Shown here piece after piece: positions 1 to 8,991 of a stretch of 64,000 nucleotides of DNA. The notes below the pieces were generated by a model. That model was not told the DNA's origin. It worked only from the letters and a program-made list of their open reading frames with translations, and ran no database searches. The position numbers and the translations under genes were made by a program. Source of the DNA: Ambrosia x helenae (taxonomy: Eukaryota > Streptophyta > Magnoliopsida > Asterales > Asteraceae); the NCBI GenBank assembly GCA_030844895.1, contig CM061226.1:100291292-100355291 (forward strand), given 5' to 3'. Each line of letters opens with the position of its first letter. Position 1 is the stretch's first letter.

Positions 1-104
1 TTACTCTCCACCACTAGATCTACCCTTAGACGAATAGGACAGAATTCTCGGGTCCTAACCTGAACTACCTTGATAATCTCGTCGAAGCTCTATATTCTAA
101 TAAC

Positions 105-290
105 GAACACGTGCAATCTGAAAGGGTGAACGCCTGTATTATGAGTTTTCTGTCTAGGACTGGCATTGCGCATAAATCCCAATCAGACGAGGGACCCGGA
201 TGCCTACCTGGGAATTCTCAGGATGAGTGTTCACTTATAGGCTAAAGCATGTCTTCACTATGTTATTAGCATCTAGAAACTTTGATAAGT
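105..290 (+). other. Conserved leader block of gag-only elements (E copy)
   Basis: This untranslated leader segment matches 61888-62045 upstream of the gag of element F. Shared stretches include ACACGTGCAATCTG, then GCATAAATCC, then CACTTATAGGCTAAAGCATG. It lies between the (absent) 5' LTR and the gag start. A packaging or dimerisation role is possible for such a position but is inferred only. Confidence 0.6.
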
Positions 291-605
291 CAATGTTATC
301 GTTTATTCGTTTTAATTAATGAATAAGTGATTACACTCCTCATTATATCACATTACCATAATCTATGCCTCATTGAAATCTTCATTGTAATTCTTTCAGA
401 AAATGCCTCCTCGTCGCAGCACTCGCAATAACAACAACAACAACAGCAATGACCACAACAACAACAACAACAACAACAAATAGCAACAACAACCAGGATA
501 ACGGTAATCCTGGCAATGCTCAAATCGCCGCGATCATCACCCAACAAATGGCTCAACAAATGGCGGCAGTACTCCCCAATTTAGTTGCCCAAATTTCTCA
601 AGTAG

Positions 606-690
606 TACATGGTAATGGCAACGGAAATGGAAACCACAATGGGAATGGGAATGGGAATGGCAATGGCAATGGAAATGGAAATGCTCACCC
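606..690 (+). repeat. Hexanucleotide repeat encoding Gly-Asn
   Basis: Imperfect AATGGC / AATGGG / AATGGA units inside the E gag encode a (Gly-Asn)n run of about 13 pairs. This microsatellite follows the Asn-rich N-terminus and precedes the conserved gag core. It has no counterpart in the F gag, so it is a local expansion. Confidence 0.8.
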
Positions 691-1305
691 TGTTTGCACC
701 CTCAAGCATTTCAACACTTGCAATCCTCCCAAGTTCAGCGGAGATAAAGGAGCCACTGGTCTTCTATAGTGGTTCGAAGGTATGGAAATACCTTCATCAA
801 TAGCGAGTGCACTGACAACCTTAAAGTTTACTATGCTATGAGTGTCCTCCAAAAGCGGGCACTCACGTGGTGGAATGAAGAAAAACGAACTCGCGGAGCT
901 GAAGTCGCGCTGGCTTTGACTTGGGAACAAGCCAAAGGCTTCATGAAGTCCGAATTCTGCCCTCGTAACGAAATAAAGAAATTGGAAGACGAGTTTCACG
1001 TTCTTGTTCAGGATAGTGGAGAAAACCTCGCCTATAACACCCGTTTCCATGAGATTATCCTATTACTACCTGATAAAGTCACTCCCCTACCTATTGCTAT
1101 CGAAAAATATATTGGTGGCTTACCCATGCAGATTCAGGACACGGTGTGGGGAAGGAACCCTGCTACCCTCGAAGAGGCCAAACGTCTAGCAGCTACCTTA
1201 ACTGACAATCACGTAAAGAACGGGACCTTATTTCGGAAAGGCAAGAAAGAAAGCATTGTAGCCGCAGTAACTATTGAGAACCAGAAACGCAAGACCAGGG
1301 ATCTT

Positions 1306-2019
1306 TGTTAGGACAAAGAGGATTGGTGAAACCACTTTTGTAAACCTTAGTCTAATTCACTTCTGTCATTTTGGCTAAGTATAGAAGTATTGAAGAGAAG
1401 ACAAGAAACTGCTGATTAGAAGATATGAGAAGTGCTGAAGAAGCAGAAGTTCTGAAGTCCAAACCAGACAAGTTCACTTCAGAAGTACTGAAGACAAAAC
1501 TACTCTTCAGTAGTTTGTCCTTCATCAGCACTTAGCATCAGATATTTGCCACCGCCTTTTGCATCAGTAGTTTGTTGTTTATTATTACTTTTAGCTGTAT
1601 TTGTTTCTTTCAATGTTGCAACTTGTGCAACTTGTTTCTGTTGTTTCTGTACTTGCTTATTGGGCAAGATACATGCATGTAAACGTCTATAAATAGGAGG
1701 CTTCAACCTTCTATTTTAGATATTGATTTTAATAGAAAAATCCTTCAAACACTCTCATTGTTCTATTCCATTTCTGTATTTATTGTGAATCTTTCTAAGT
1801 ATCTAATTCTCATTTACAGCTTAGATTCATAATAAATACTTTGTCATTCATTAGTTTCAAACATCAAGGGGGAGTTATAACTCTGCCTTAGTGTAAAAAG
1901 TGTTGCTTTAACTTATAACATTCCGCTGTGCTTATAATCTGATTTACAAGGACTTGCTAAACACTTAAGTGTCAAGATAGCAAGTTCTTACTTAGCAAAA
2001 AGAGCAAACTGATCCAACA
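1306..2019 (+). repeat. Copia-1 5' LTR
   Basis: 714 bp, begins TGTTAGGACAAAG and ends GATCCAACA, with TSD ATCTT to its left. It contains the TATA box at 1688-1695 and an internal polypurine-tract-like AAGGGGGAG near 1866. It is the same length as the 3' LTR at 12351-13064. Confidence 0.97.
1688..1695 (+). promoter_or_regulatory. TATA box of Copia-1 LTR
   Basis: TATAAATA in the context TCTATAAATAGGAGG, about 330 bp before the LTR end. The matching site in the 3' LTR is at 12733-12740. It is the likely core promoter of the genomic RNA. Confidence 0.75.
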
Positions 2020-2021
2020 AT

Positions 2022-2033
2022 TGGTATCAGAGC
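2022..2033 (+). other. Copia-1 primer-binding site (initiator Met tRNA)
   Basis: TGGTATCAGAGC lies two bases after the LTR end. This is the usual plant PBS complementary to the 3' end of initiator tRNA-Met. Confidence 0.9.
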
Positions 2034-2180
2034 GATGGTTTATCTGATCACATATCAATCTAACAAATTGAGAATCAGACACAAAGCTCTTATTGATATT
2101 CAATAAAAAGATCAAAAGTTCACTTTTTATCAATATCCATCACTTAAAAGAGTCATCTGACAAATCTATACTCTTTAAAA

Positions 2181-4757
2181 ATGGATCCACATAATACTGG
2201 TTCTACCACCAAACCTGCCATGCTTGTGAGAAATGAGTACAACATATGGCAAAAGAGAATGGCACATACCTTGTCACAAACCAACACAGGTTGTTGGAGA
2301 TCTGTGATATATGGTCCTCACAAACCAGTAAATATAAATCTTGAAACTAAAGAAGGGATTCCAAAGGAACCCAAAGACTATACAGATGAGGATTTCCTAA
2401 AACTTGAGCTAGATGCAAAAGCATTCTCTATGTTGGCAATGGCTCTCCCAAATGAAATATACTCTGGCCTTTTACATTGTGAAAGTGCCAAAGAACTTTG
2501 GGACTGTCTTAAAGAACAGTTTGGAGGAACTGAAGAGGTGATTGCCAACACCAGAGAAATTTTAGCTCAACAATATGAAACATTTGCTTATATTAATGGG
2601 GAAACTTTGACTCAACAATTTGAAAGATTCTCCTCATTAATATCTGAGCTAAAGTTAAATGGTCAGACCTATACAACAGTGTCTATGCTACATAGATTTT
2701 TAAGGTCTTTACCTGACAAATGGGAAACTTACTCCATTGTTTTAAGATCCTCACCAGATTTTAGCTCCCTCACTCTTACAAAACTCCATGGGAGATTACT
2801 TACTTTTGAGAGAGAAATTGATCAAAAGAAGAAATTACAAACTTCTGGTAAAACTGCTGATGACTACCTACCAGGTAGTACAACACTTTTGGGACAAGAT
2901 TCACCAACTTGTTCCTATGGATCTTATGACAATATTGACATAACCACTGGGATCTCATCAGAAAGATCTTTCCCAGGTTATGACAATGATGACCAAAGTC
3001 AAACTGCTGATAATCTATGTTTTATCATGGATGATTTGAAAAATTTTAGCAGTGATGACTTAGAAGAAATGGACATATTACACCAACTGGCCATGCTAAG
3101 CATTAAAACTAACAAGTTTTATAAAAGGTCAGGAAGGAAATTTCCAGGATTGACCAGTAATACAAAAATTGGTTTTGACAAATCTAAATTGAGATGTCAC
3201 AAGTGTCAGAAGTTGGGACACTTTGCTAGAGAGTGTAGAAGCTCTAGCTTTAACCAATCACAATCTGGAAATAACTATAACCCCAATTATAATAGGAATA
3301 ATGGAACTCAAGGGAGTGCTCATTTTGTACAGGCACAAGCTCCTCAACAGCAATATATGCCTCAAGTACAATATGTTCAAGTGCCTGGTCAACAGATGCA
3401 GAGCCAACAATCAATCCCTCCCTTTCCAGCTGCTCAACTTCCTCCACAGCCTCAACAACCCTCACAACAAAGTCTTTTTACCTCAGGGTATGTTGACTGG
3501 AGCAGTCTCCCTTATGACACCACAGAGTGCAATCCTGATGCAGACAACAAAGTGTTTGACATCAACTGGGGAGAACCAGACAATGGCAGAAAGAACTTTG
3601 CCTTAATGGCATTTGAAGGCTGTACTTCAAAATCTGCATTGTCACAGGTATCAAAAGAATCTTTGACAAAACTTTGCTCAAATTCTTGCAAAGAAACTTT
3701 TGCTCTCATAAGAGAGACAAACCTGCACTTACAAGGCAAAGCCAATGATTTGGAAAGAAAATACACACAGATAAAATGTGATTTAGAAAGAAAACTGTGT
3801 GCTAAAACAAAAGAAGTTTCTAAATTAACTGACTCTGCTATTGAAACCCAAGCACAAATCAAAATGATGCTAAATGACCTGGGAGATGTTAGACAAGAGC
3901 TTGCTGACACCAGGATCACTTGTGAAAAATGGGTGGAATCTTGTAGGGGGTATCAATTATTGCTAAACAAACAAAGTGCTTCAAATGTTAAGTTTGGCAT
4001 AGGATACCATCATGTTGAAACACCAACAGATTTTTCTCCCAAAACTACTGAAGATAGGAGAAGAATTGTTTCAAATGAAGCTTCTGAAGGGAAAGAATGC
4101 ACATCTTTCCATGAAAACTTTCTAAACAGAAATCCTGGCATTTTTAAAGAAAGTACTTCAGAAGTATTTACAAAATCTGACAACAAGCCATCAGTAGTTT
4201 CATCTACATCAGGAGTTGAGACCCTGAAAACTACTGATGAGCAAAATCTTTTCACAAATGTCAGAAATTTGCCTTTAGAACAAAAACAAAAGGCAAAAGA
4301 ATGTGAAATTTGTGGCCTGTTCAACCACAAAACTGAATTTTGTAGATACAGAAAAGGAATTCAGTTCAATCAAAAATTTAAACAACAGGTTGTGGGAAAT
4401 CAAATCAGAAATGATTATGAAAGAGTCTTTAAACCCAGGAAACAACAACCTGAAAACACCTTTTCTCAGAAAAAGATAAAATCTCAACCAAAATCTTTTT
4501 CTCAAAATTCCTTGTCAGTAGTTAGACCAGAATCATCAGCAGTTTCACAAACTGCTGAGATTCAAAATCTAAAGAACATGGTAGAACTACTGATGACCAA
4601 GGTTGATGGTGGTCCTAAAAAGGATACCACCATGGTTCTTAATGAAAAATCCATTGCCAAAAAGACATGGATTTCTCAACCTGGTCAAGAACAAACTGTA
4701 ACTGTTCTCAAGAGCAAACCCAAAGCCAAACAGGCTTGGGTTCCCAAATCTAACTAA
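2181..4757 (+). CDS. Copia-1 Gag (858 aa)
   Basis: Structural capsid/nucleocapsid protein of the element. The start is ATG 2181, the first ATG of a long open frame beginning MDPHNTGSTTKPAM, which matches the Copia-2 Gag start at 23067. Residues about 30-220 form a Copia-type gag (UBN2-like) domain with the ELWDCLKEQFGG and FLRSLPDKWET motifs. A CCHC knuckle, CHKCQKLGHFAREC, lies at about 339-352, followed by a Gln/Pro-rich linker, a Lys/Glu-rich probable coiled coil at about 510-600, and a second CCHC, CEICGLFNHKTEFC, at about 708-721. It is much longer than classic Copia Gags, as is usual in SIRE-like elements. It ends at TAA 4755-4757. The pol frame is offset by -1 and lacks a nearby ATG. 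Confidence 0.93.
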   Translation: MDPHNTGSTTKPAMLVRNEYNIWQKRMAHTLSQTNTGCWRSVIYGPHKPVNINLETKEGIPKEPKDYTDEDFLKLELDAKAFSMLAMALPNEIYSGLLHCESAKELWDCLKEQFGGTEEVIANTREILAQQYETFAYINGETLTQQFERFSSLISELKLNGQTYTTVSMLHRFLRSLPDKWETYSIVLRSSPDFSSLTLTKLHGRLLTFEREIDQKKKLQTSGKTADDYLPGSTTLLGQDSPTCSYGSYDNIDITTGISSERSFPGYDNDDQSQTADNLCFIMDDLKNFSSDDLEEMDILHQLAMLSIKTNKFYKRSGRKFPGLTSNTKIGFDKSKLRCHKCQKLGHFARECRSSSFNQSQSGNNYNPNYNRNNGTQGSAHFVQAQAPQQQYMPQVQYVQVPGQQMQSQQSIPPFPAAQLPPQPQQPSQQSLFTSGYVDWSSLPYDTTECNPDADNKVFDINWGEPDNGRKNFALMAFEGCTSKSALSQVSKESLTKLCSNSCKETFALIRETNLHLQGKANDLERKYTQIKCDLERKLCAKTKEVSKLTDSAIETQAQIKMMLNDLGDVRQELADTRITCEKWVESCRGYQLLLNKQSASNVKFGIGYHHVETPTDFSPKTTEDRRRIVSNEASEGKECTSFHENFLNRNPGIFKESTSEVFTKSDNKPSVVSSTSGVETLKTTDEQNLFTNVRNLPLEQKQKAKECEICGLFNHKTEFCRYRKGIQFNQKFKQQVVGNQIRNDYERVFKPRKQQPENTFSQKKIKSQPKSFSQNSLSVVRPESSAVSQTAEIQNLKNMVELLMTKVDGGPKKDTTMVLNEKSIAKKTWISQPGQEQTVTVLKSKPKAKQAWVPKSN

Positions 4758-4768
4758 TTTGCTTTTAT

Positions 4769-7700
4769 GTGCAGAGAGTTTCCAGGGGCTTGAACAGCAT
4801 ATGGTATGTTGATAGTGGAGGCTCTATGCACATGACTGGATGCAGATACCTGATAAACAACTTTATCAGCCAAAGAGAAGGATCTGTATCCTTTGGGAAC
4901 AATGCTAAGGGATATGTGCTAGGACATGGCAATGTCTCCTCTGGCAAAATACAGTTTGACAAGGTCAATCTGGTGGAAAACCTTGAATACAACTTGCTGA
5001 GCGTGTCACAAATGTGTGATAAAGGATATTCTTCCTTTTTCACAAAGACAGCTTGCAAGATCATCTCACCAGAAGGCCAGAAGTTGATAGAGAAGATTAT
5101 AGAAGATCATACTTTGCTGATTGCCAAAAGATGTGGCAATGTCTATGCAGTGGACATTGAGAAAGACAAAGTATTGAACAACACTGCCTGTTTCTTCTCA
5201 AGGGCATCAACTTCAGAAACAGATCTCTGGCACAGGAGACTTGGCCATGTGAACTTTAAAACCATAAATAAAGTCACAAAAATGGGCTTGGTCAGAGGTC
5301 TACCTTTGAAAGTATACCAGTGTCAAGAACACTGTGTATCCTGTTTAAAGGGAAAACAGCATAAGTCCTCCTATAAGTCTATTGAAGAATCAAAAACAAC
5401 TGCATGTCTTCAACTACTCCATATGGACTTATTTGGACCTGTCAAGATTATGAGCCTTGGTAAAAAGAAGTACTGCTTAGTCATCATTGATGACTACACA
5501 AGATTCACATGGGTATTCTTCTTATTTTCCAAGGATGAGGCTGCTGAAATCATCAAGTTCTTCATTCTACAAGTAGAGAAACAATATTCTCTATCTGTCA
5601 AAACCATTAGAAGTGACAATGGGACAGAGTTCAGGAACAAAACTCTGGATGAATTCTGTTTGTCTAAAGGGATTATTAGACAATACAGTGTTCCCAGAAC
5701 TCCTGAACAAAATGGTGTAGTAGAAAGGAAGAACAGAACATTGATAGAAGGAGCAAGAACAATGTTAGCTGATTCTGGACTGCCATTGTACTTTTGGGCA
5801 GAAGCAGTTAACACATCATGTTATGTTCAGAATAGAGTTCTTGTGGTCAAGAGACATTCCAAGACTGCCTATGAAGTTCTTCATGGCATGAAGCCCCTTA
5901 TCTCCTTTTTCAGGGCTTTTGGGTGTCAATGTTTCATCTTGAACATCAAGGAATCTATTTCAAAGTTTGCTGCCAAAGTTGACTCAGGTTACTTTCTTGG
6001 TTATTCTTCAACTAGAAAAGCCTATAAGGTTTTTAATTCTCACACCAGGATAGTAGAAGAAACATTGAATGTCAAGTTCAATGAGTCAAAACACACTCTT
6101 ATTCCAGCACATCCTGCTGAACTCTTTGACCTTGACAACTTTCACTTTGGACCTGAAAAGACTGTTACTTCTTCCAAACCTACTTATTATGGTGATCAAA
6201 GGTTTGAAGATGAGGATCCTACACCATGGACTCCTCGAACAGTCATTAAGTCAACTACAACACCATCAGAAGTTTTTCAAACTTCTGATCAAACAAATAC
6301 TGAAGGCCAAACTCAAACATCTGCTTCAACACCTGCAACTACTGAAGAAGCTGAAACTGCTGAACCAGATATTATAGACCTCAGTAGTTTGTTTGAAGAA
6401 CAAGAGCCACCTACACCTGTCAGTGGTTTACAACAACTGATTGAACACAGAGATCATCCACTTGATCAAATCATGGGTGATATAGCTTCAGGTGTTCTTA
6501 CCAGAAACCAGCTCTCCAACTTTTGCCTATTCTCAGCCTTTATTTCACAGTTGGAACCAAAGAAGTACCAAGAAGCCCTCAAAGACAATAATTGGGTGCA
6601 AGCTATGCAAGATGAACTGCTTCAGTTCAACAAGCAACAGGTCTGGGAAATCTGTCCTTTACCTCAAAACAAGCAACCAATTGGTACAAGATGGGTTTTC
6701 AGGAACAAACAAGATGAAGCTGGTATGATAATCAAGAACAAGGCAAGACTGGTAGTTCAAGGGTACTCTCAAGAAGAGGGAATTGACTATGATGAAACCT
6801 TTGCTCCAGTTGCAAGGCTTGAGGCCATCAGGTTATTTCTGGCCTATGCCATTTCCAACAAAATTAAAGTTTATCAAATGGATGTGAAAAGTGCATTTTT
6901 GTATGGAAAAATCAAAGAGGAGGTGTATGTCTGTCAGCCACCTGGGTTTGAGGATCCTTCTCATCCTGAGTGGGTGTACAGATTGGACAAAGCTCTTTAT
7001 GGGCTTAAACAGGCTCCAAGAGCCTGGTATGATACACTCTCCACCTTTTTACTCAAAAATAACTTTACAAGAGGTGCCATTGATAAAACACTTTTCATTA
7101 AACATGTTGGAAATCATGTCTTACTTGTTCAAATTTATGTTGATGATATCATTTTTGGTTCAACAAACACAAAACTGTGTGATGATTTTAAGAAACTCAT
7201 GCAATCAAAATTTGAGATGAGTACCATGGGAGAACTGCAGTACTTTCTAGGACTGCAGATCAAACAACAAACAAATGGAACTTTTATACATCAATCAAAA
7301 TATGTTAAAGAATTATTGAACAAATTTTCTTTAAATGACTGTAAATCATGTTCCACTCCCATGACACCAATCACACAAGTTGAACCTGATGATCAAGGAA
7401 AACAGGTTGATCAAACCATGTACAGATGTATGATAGGTTCCCTTTTATATTTAACTGCTTCTAGACCAGATATTATGTTTTCAACATGTGTCTGTGCTAG
7501 ATATCAATCAGCACCAAGGGAATCACACCTTATAGCAGTCAAAAGAATTTTCAGATATCTGAAAGGAACTCCAACACTGGGAATTTGGTATCCTGCTTCA
7601 AGCAATACTAAGTTATCAGCTTTTTCAGATAGTGACTATGCAGGGTGTAAGATGACAAGAAAGTCAACATCTGGTGGTTGTCAATTCCTGGGTAACTGTC

Positions 7701-8041
7701 TAGTGTCATGGCAATCAAAGAAGCAAACATCTGTTGCAACTTCAACTGCTGAATCTGAATACATTGCAGCTGCAAGTTGTACATCACAGATACAATGGCT
7801 CCAATATCAACTTCTTGATTATGGAATCAAAGAGACCAAGACACCTTTGTTTGTAGACAGCAAATCTGCCATTAGCATCATTCAAAATCCGGTACAGTTC
7901 TCAAAAACCAAACATATTGAGATCAGGTACCATTTCATAAGAGATTGCTATGAAAAAGGCAAGATTGAGGTGAAGCATGTAGCAACAGCTAATCAAATAG
8001 CTGACATCTTCACTAAGCCCCTTGACACATCAACATTTTAG
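4769..8041 (+). CDS. Copia-1 Pol: protease, integrase, RT, RNase H
   Basis: Replication polyprotein in the Copia order. Protease active site DSGG is at about residue 15. The integrase zinc-binding HHCC region (LWHRRLGH ... HCVSCLKGKQ) is at about 152-195. The integrase core D,D35E is D about 220, D about 282 (RSDNGTEF) and E about 319 (NGVVERKNRT). RT has YQMDVKSAFLYG and the catalytic YVDD at about 790, and RNase H has DSDYAGC and TAESEYIAAAS at about 954-1000. The given start is GTG 4769; there is no ATG before the protease, and the frame is open only from 4754. Pol must therefore be reached by frameshift, splicing or another non-standard route. It stops at TAG 8039-8041, about 12 codons short of the homologous end in Copia-2. 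Confidence 0.93.
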   Translation: MQRVSRGLNSIWYVDSGGSMHMTGCRYLINNFISQREGSVSFGNNAKGYVLGHGNVSSGKIQFDKVNLVENLEYNLLSVSQMCDKGYSSFFTKTACKIISPEGQKLIEKIIEDHTLLIAKRCGNVYAVDIEKDKVLNNTACFFSRASTSETDLWHRRLGHVNFKTINKVTKMGLVRGLPLKVYQCQEHCVSCLKGKQHKSSYKSIEESKTTACLQLLHMDLFGPVKIMSLGKKKYCLVIIDDYTRFTWVFFLFSKDEAAEIIKFFILQVEKQYSLSVKTIRSDNGTEFRNKTLDEFCLSKGIIRQYSVPRTPEQNGVVERKNRTLIEGARTMLADSGLPLYFWAEAVNTSCYVQNRVLVVKRHSKTAYEVLHGMKPLISFFRAFGCQCFILNIKESISKFAAKVDSGYFLGYSSTRKAYKVFNSHTRIVEETLNVKFNESKHTLIPAHPAELFDLDNFHFGPEKTVTSSKPTYYGDQRFEDEDPTPWTPRTVIKSTTTPSEVFQTSDQTNTEGQTQTSASTPATTEEAETAEPDIIDLSSLFEEQEPPTPVSGLQQLIEHRDHPLDQIMGDIASGVLTRNQLSNFCLFSAFISQLEPKKYQEALKDNNWVQAMQDELLQFNKQQVWEICPLPQNKQPIGTRWVFRNKQDEAGMIIKNKARLVVQGYSQEEGIDYDETFAPVARLEAIRLFLAYAISNKIKVYQMDVKSAFLYGKIKEEVYVCQPPGFEDPSHPEWVYRLDKALYGLKQAPRAWYDTLSTFLLKNNFTRGAIDKTLFIKHVGNHVLLVQIYVDDIIFGSTNTKLCDDFKKLMQSKFEMSTMGELQYFLGLQIKQQTNGTFIHQSKYVKELLNKFSLNDCKSCSTPMTPITQVEPDDQGKQVDQTMYRCMIGSLLYLTASRPDIMFSTCVCARYQSAPRESHLIAVKRIFRYLKGTPTLGIWYPASSNTKLSAFSDSDYAGCKMTRKSTSGGCQFLGNCLVSWQSKKQTSVATSTAESEYIAAASCTSQIQWLQYQLLDYGIKETKTPLFVDSKSAISIIQNPVQFSKTKHIEIRYHFIRDCYEKGKIEVKHVATANQIADIFTKPLDTSTF

Positions 8042-8809
8042 AAGTTAGTATCCATGCTTGGAATGCTAAATTTGTAAGTGTTTACTTTATTTTTTTTTTT
8101 AACTTGTATGCATATCAGTTAGAATCCAAGTTAACACTTGATTCTACCCAACTCTACATCAAACTTCTACATCAATCACTACTGTTATGCATAAAACATC
8201 AAAATTTTCTTTTTTTTCCTTTTTCCATCCTTGATTCCATCATGTTTACCTTGGTGGAATCCAAGTTAACCTTTTCCTTCTTTTTTCTGGTTTTCACATA
8301 CAAAAGACAAAAGTCTGAAACAAAACTTCTGAAAAACAAAACTACTGATTAAACAAAAATCAGTATGAGAGAAACTACTGATGAACAAAAATCATCAGTA
8401 TGGGGGTAATTTTCTGAAAAAGTGTGTAACTTCTGATAAAATAACCTTCAGAAGTTATGAATAAAGTATTTATAAAAACATTTCTCATCAGATGTTAAAA
8501 CTACTGAAGAGAAAATGGGAACTACTGATGAAGTAATCCTTCATCAGCTATTTAAGTCAAAAGGGCAAATCTGACTTTTCCCATCATCAGAGGTTTGACC
8601 TAATCAGTTTAAAACCTCTGATAAAGAGATTTTTAACCAAAGGCGGTTTTAAAACTTCTAATAAAGAAGATTCAAGCGGTTAAAACTTCTAATAAATACC
8701 TTTTCTACACACTTATCCTTTCAAACTCAAAATATCCCTCCTTCTCTCTCAAAACTCTCTCAAATACCTATACCTGCAAATCCACTGTTCGATCAAAAAC
8801 CCAAACCAC
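8042..8809 (+). other. Copia-1 non-coding spacer between pol and ORF3
   Basis: AT-rich, no convincing ORF. It carries many copies of short motifs such as ACTACTGATGA, CATCAGTA and ACTTCTGA in both orientations, from about 8315 to 8700. The same motifs recur in the LTR and even in the coding regions of this element. Confidence 0.7.
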
Positions 8810-8959
8810 ATGGCTCTAGTTCTAAAACAGGGACACAATCAAAGGGCTTTTCTTGAAAAACAAGAAGGCTGGTCCCAATACGATGAGATCATTGATCTTG
8901 TCGTCAAATCCCAATATTTTACTGCTCTCACAATAAACCAATTCACACTGAAACTCTGA
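8810..8959 (+). pseudogene. Detached N-terminus of Copia-1 ORF3
   Basis: A 49-codon frame starts at ATG 8810 (MALVLKQGHNQRAFL) and ends at TGA 8957-8959. Its order and spacing parallel the first about 50 residues of the Copia-2 ORF3. The parallel continues in another frame with TETLNEFWANAE, upstream of the long ORF at 8992, against DTLQEFWLNAE in Copia-2. A one-base loss near 8931-8937 is the simplest explanation. Confidence 0.65.
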
Positions 8960-8991
8960 ATGAGTTCTGGGCAAATGCTGAGACGGTTACA

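Noticed and set aside
353..559. Cys-rich minus-strand frame opposite the gag start
   Set aside because: It is the antisense of the (AAC)n poly-Asn run of the E gag; a repeat artefact.
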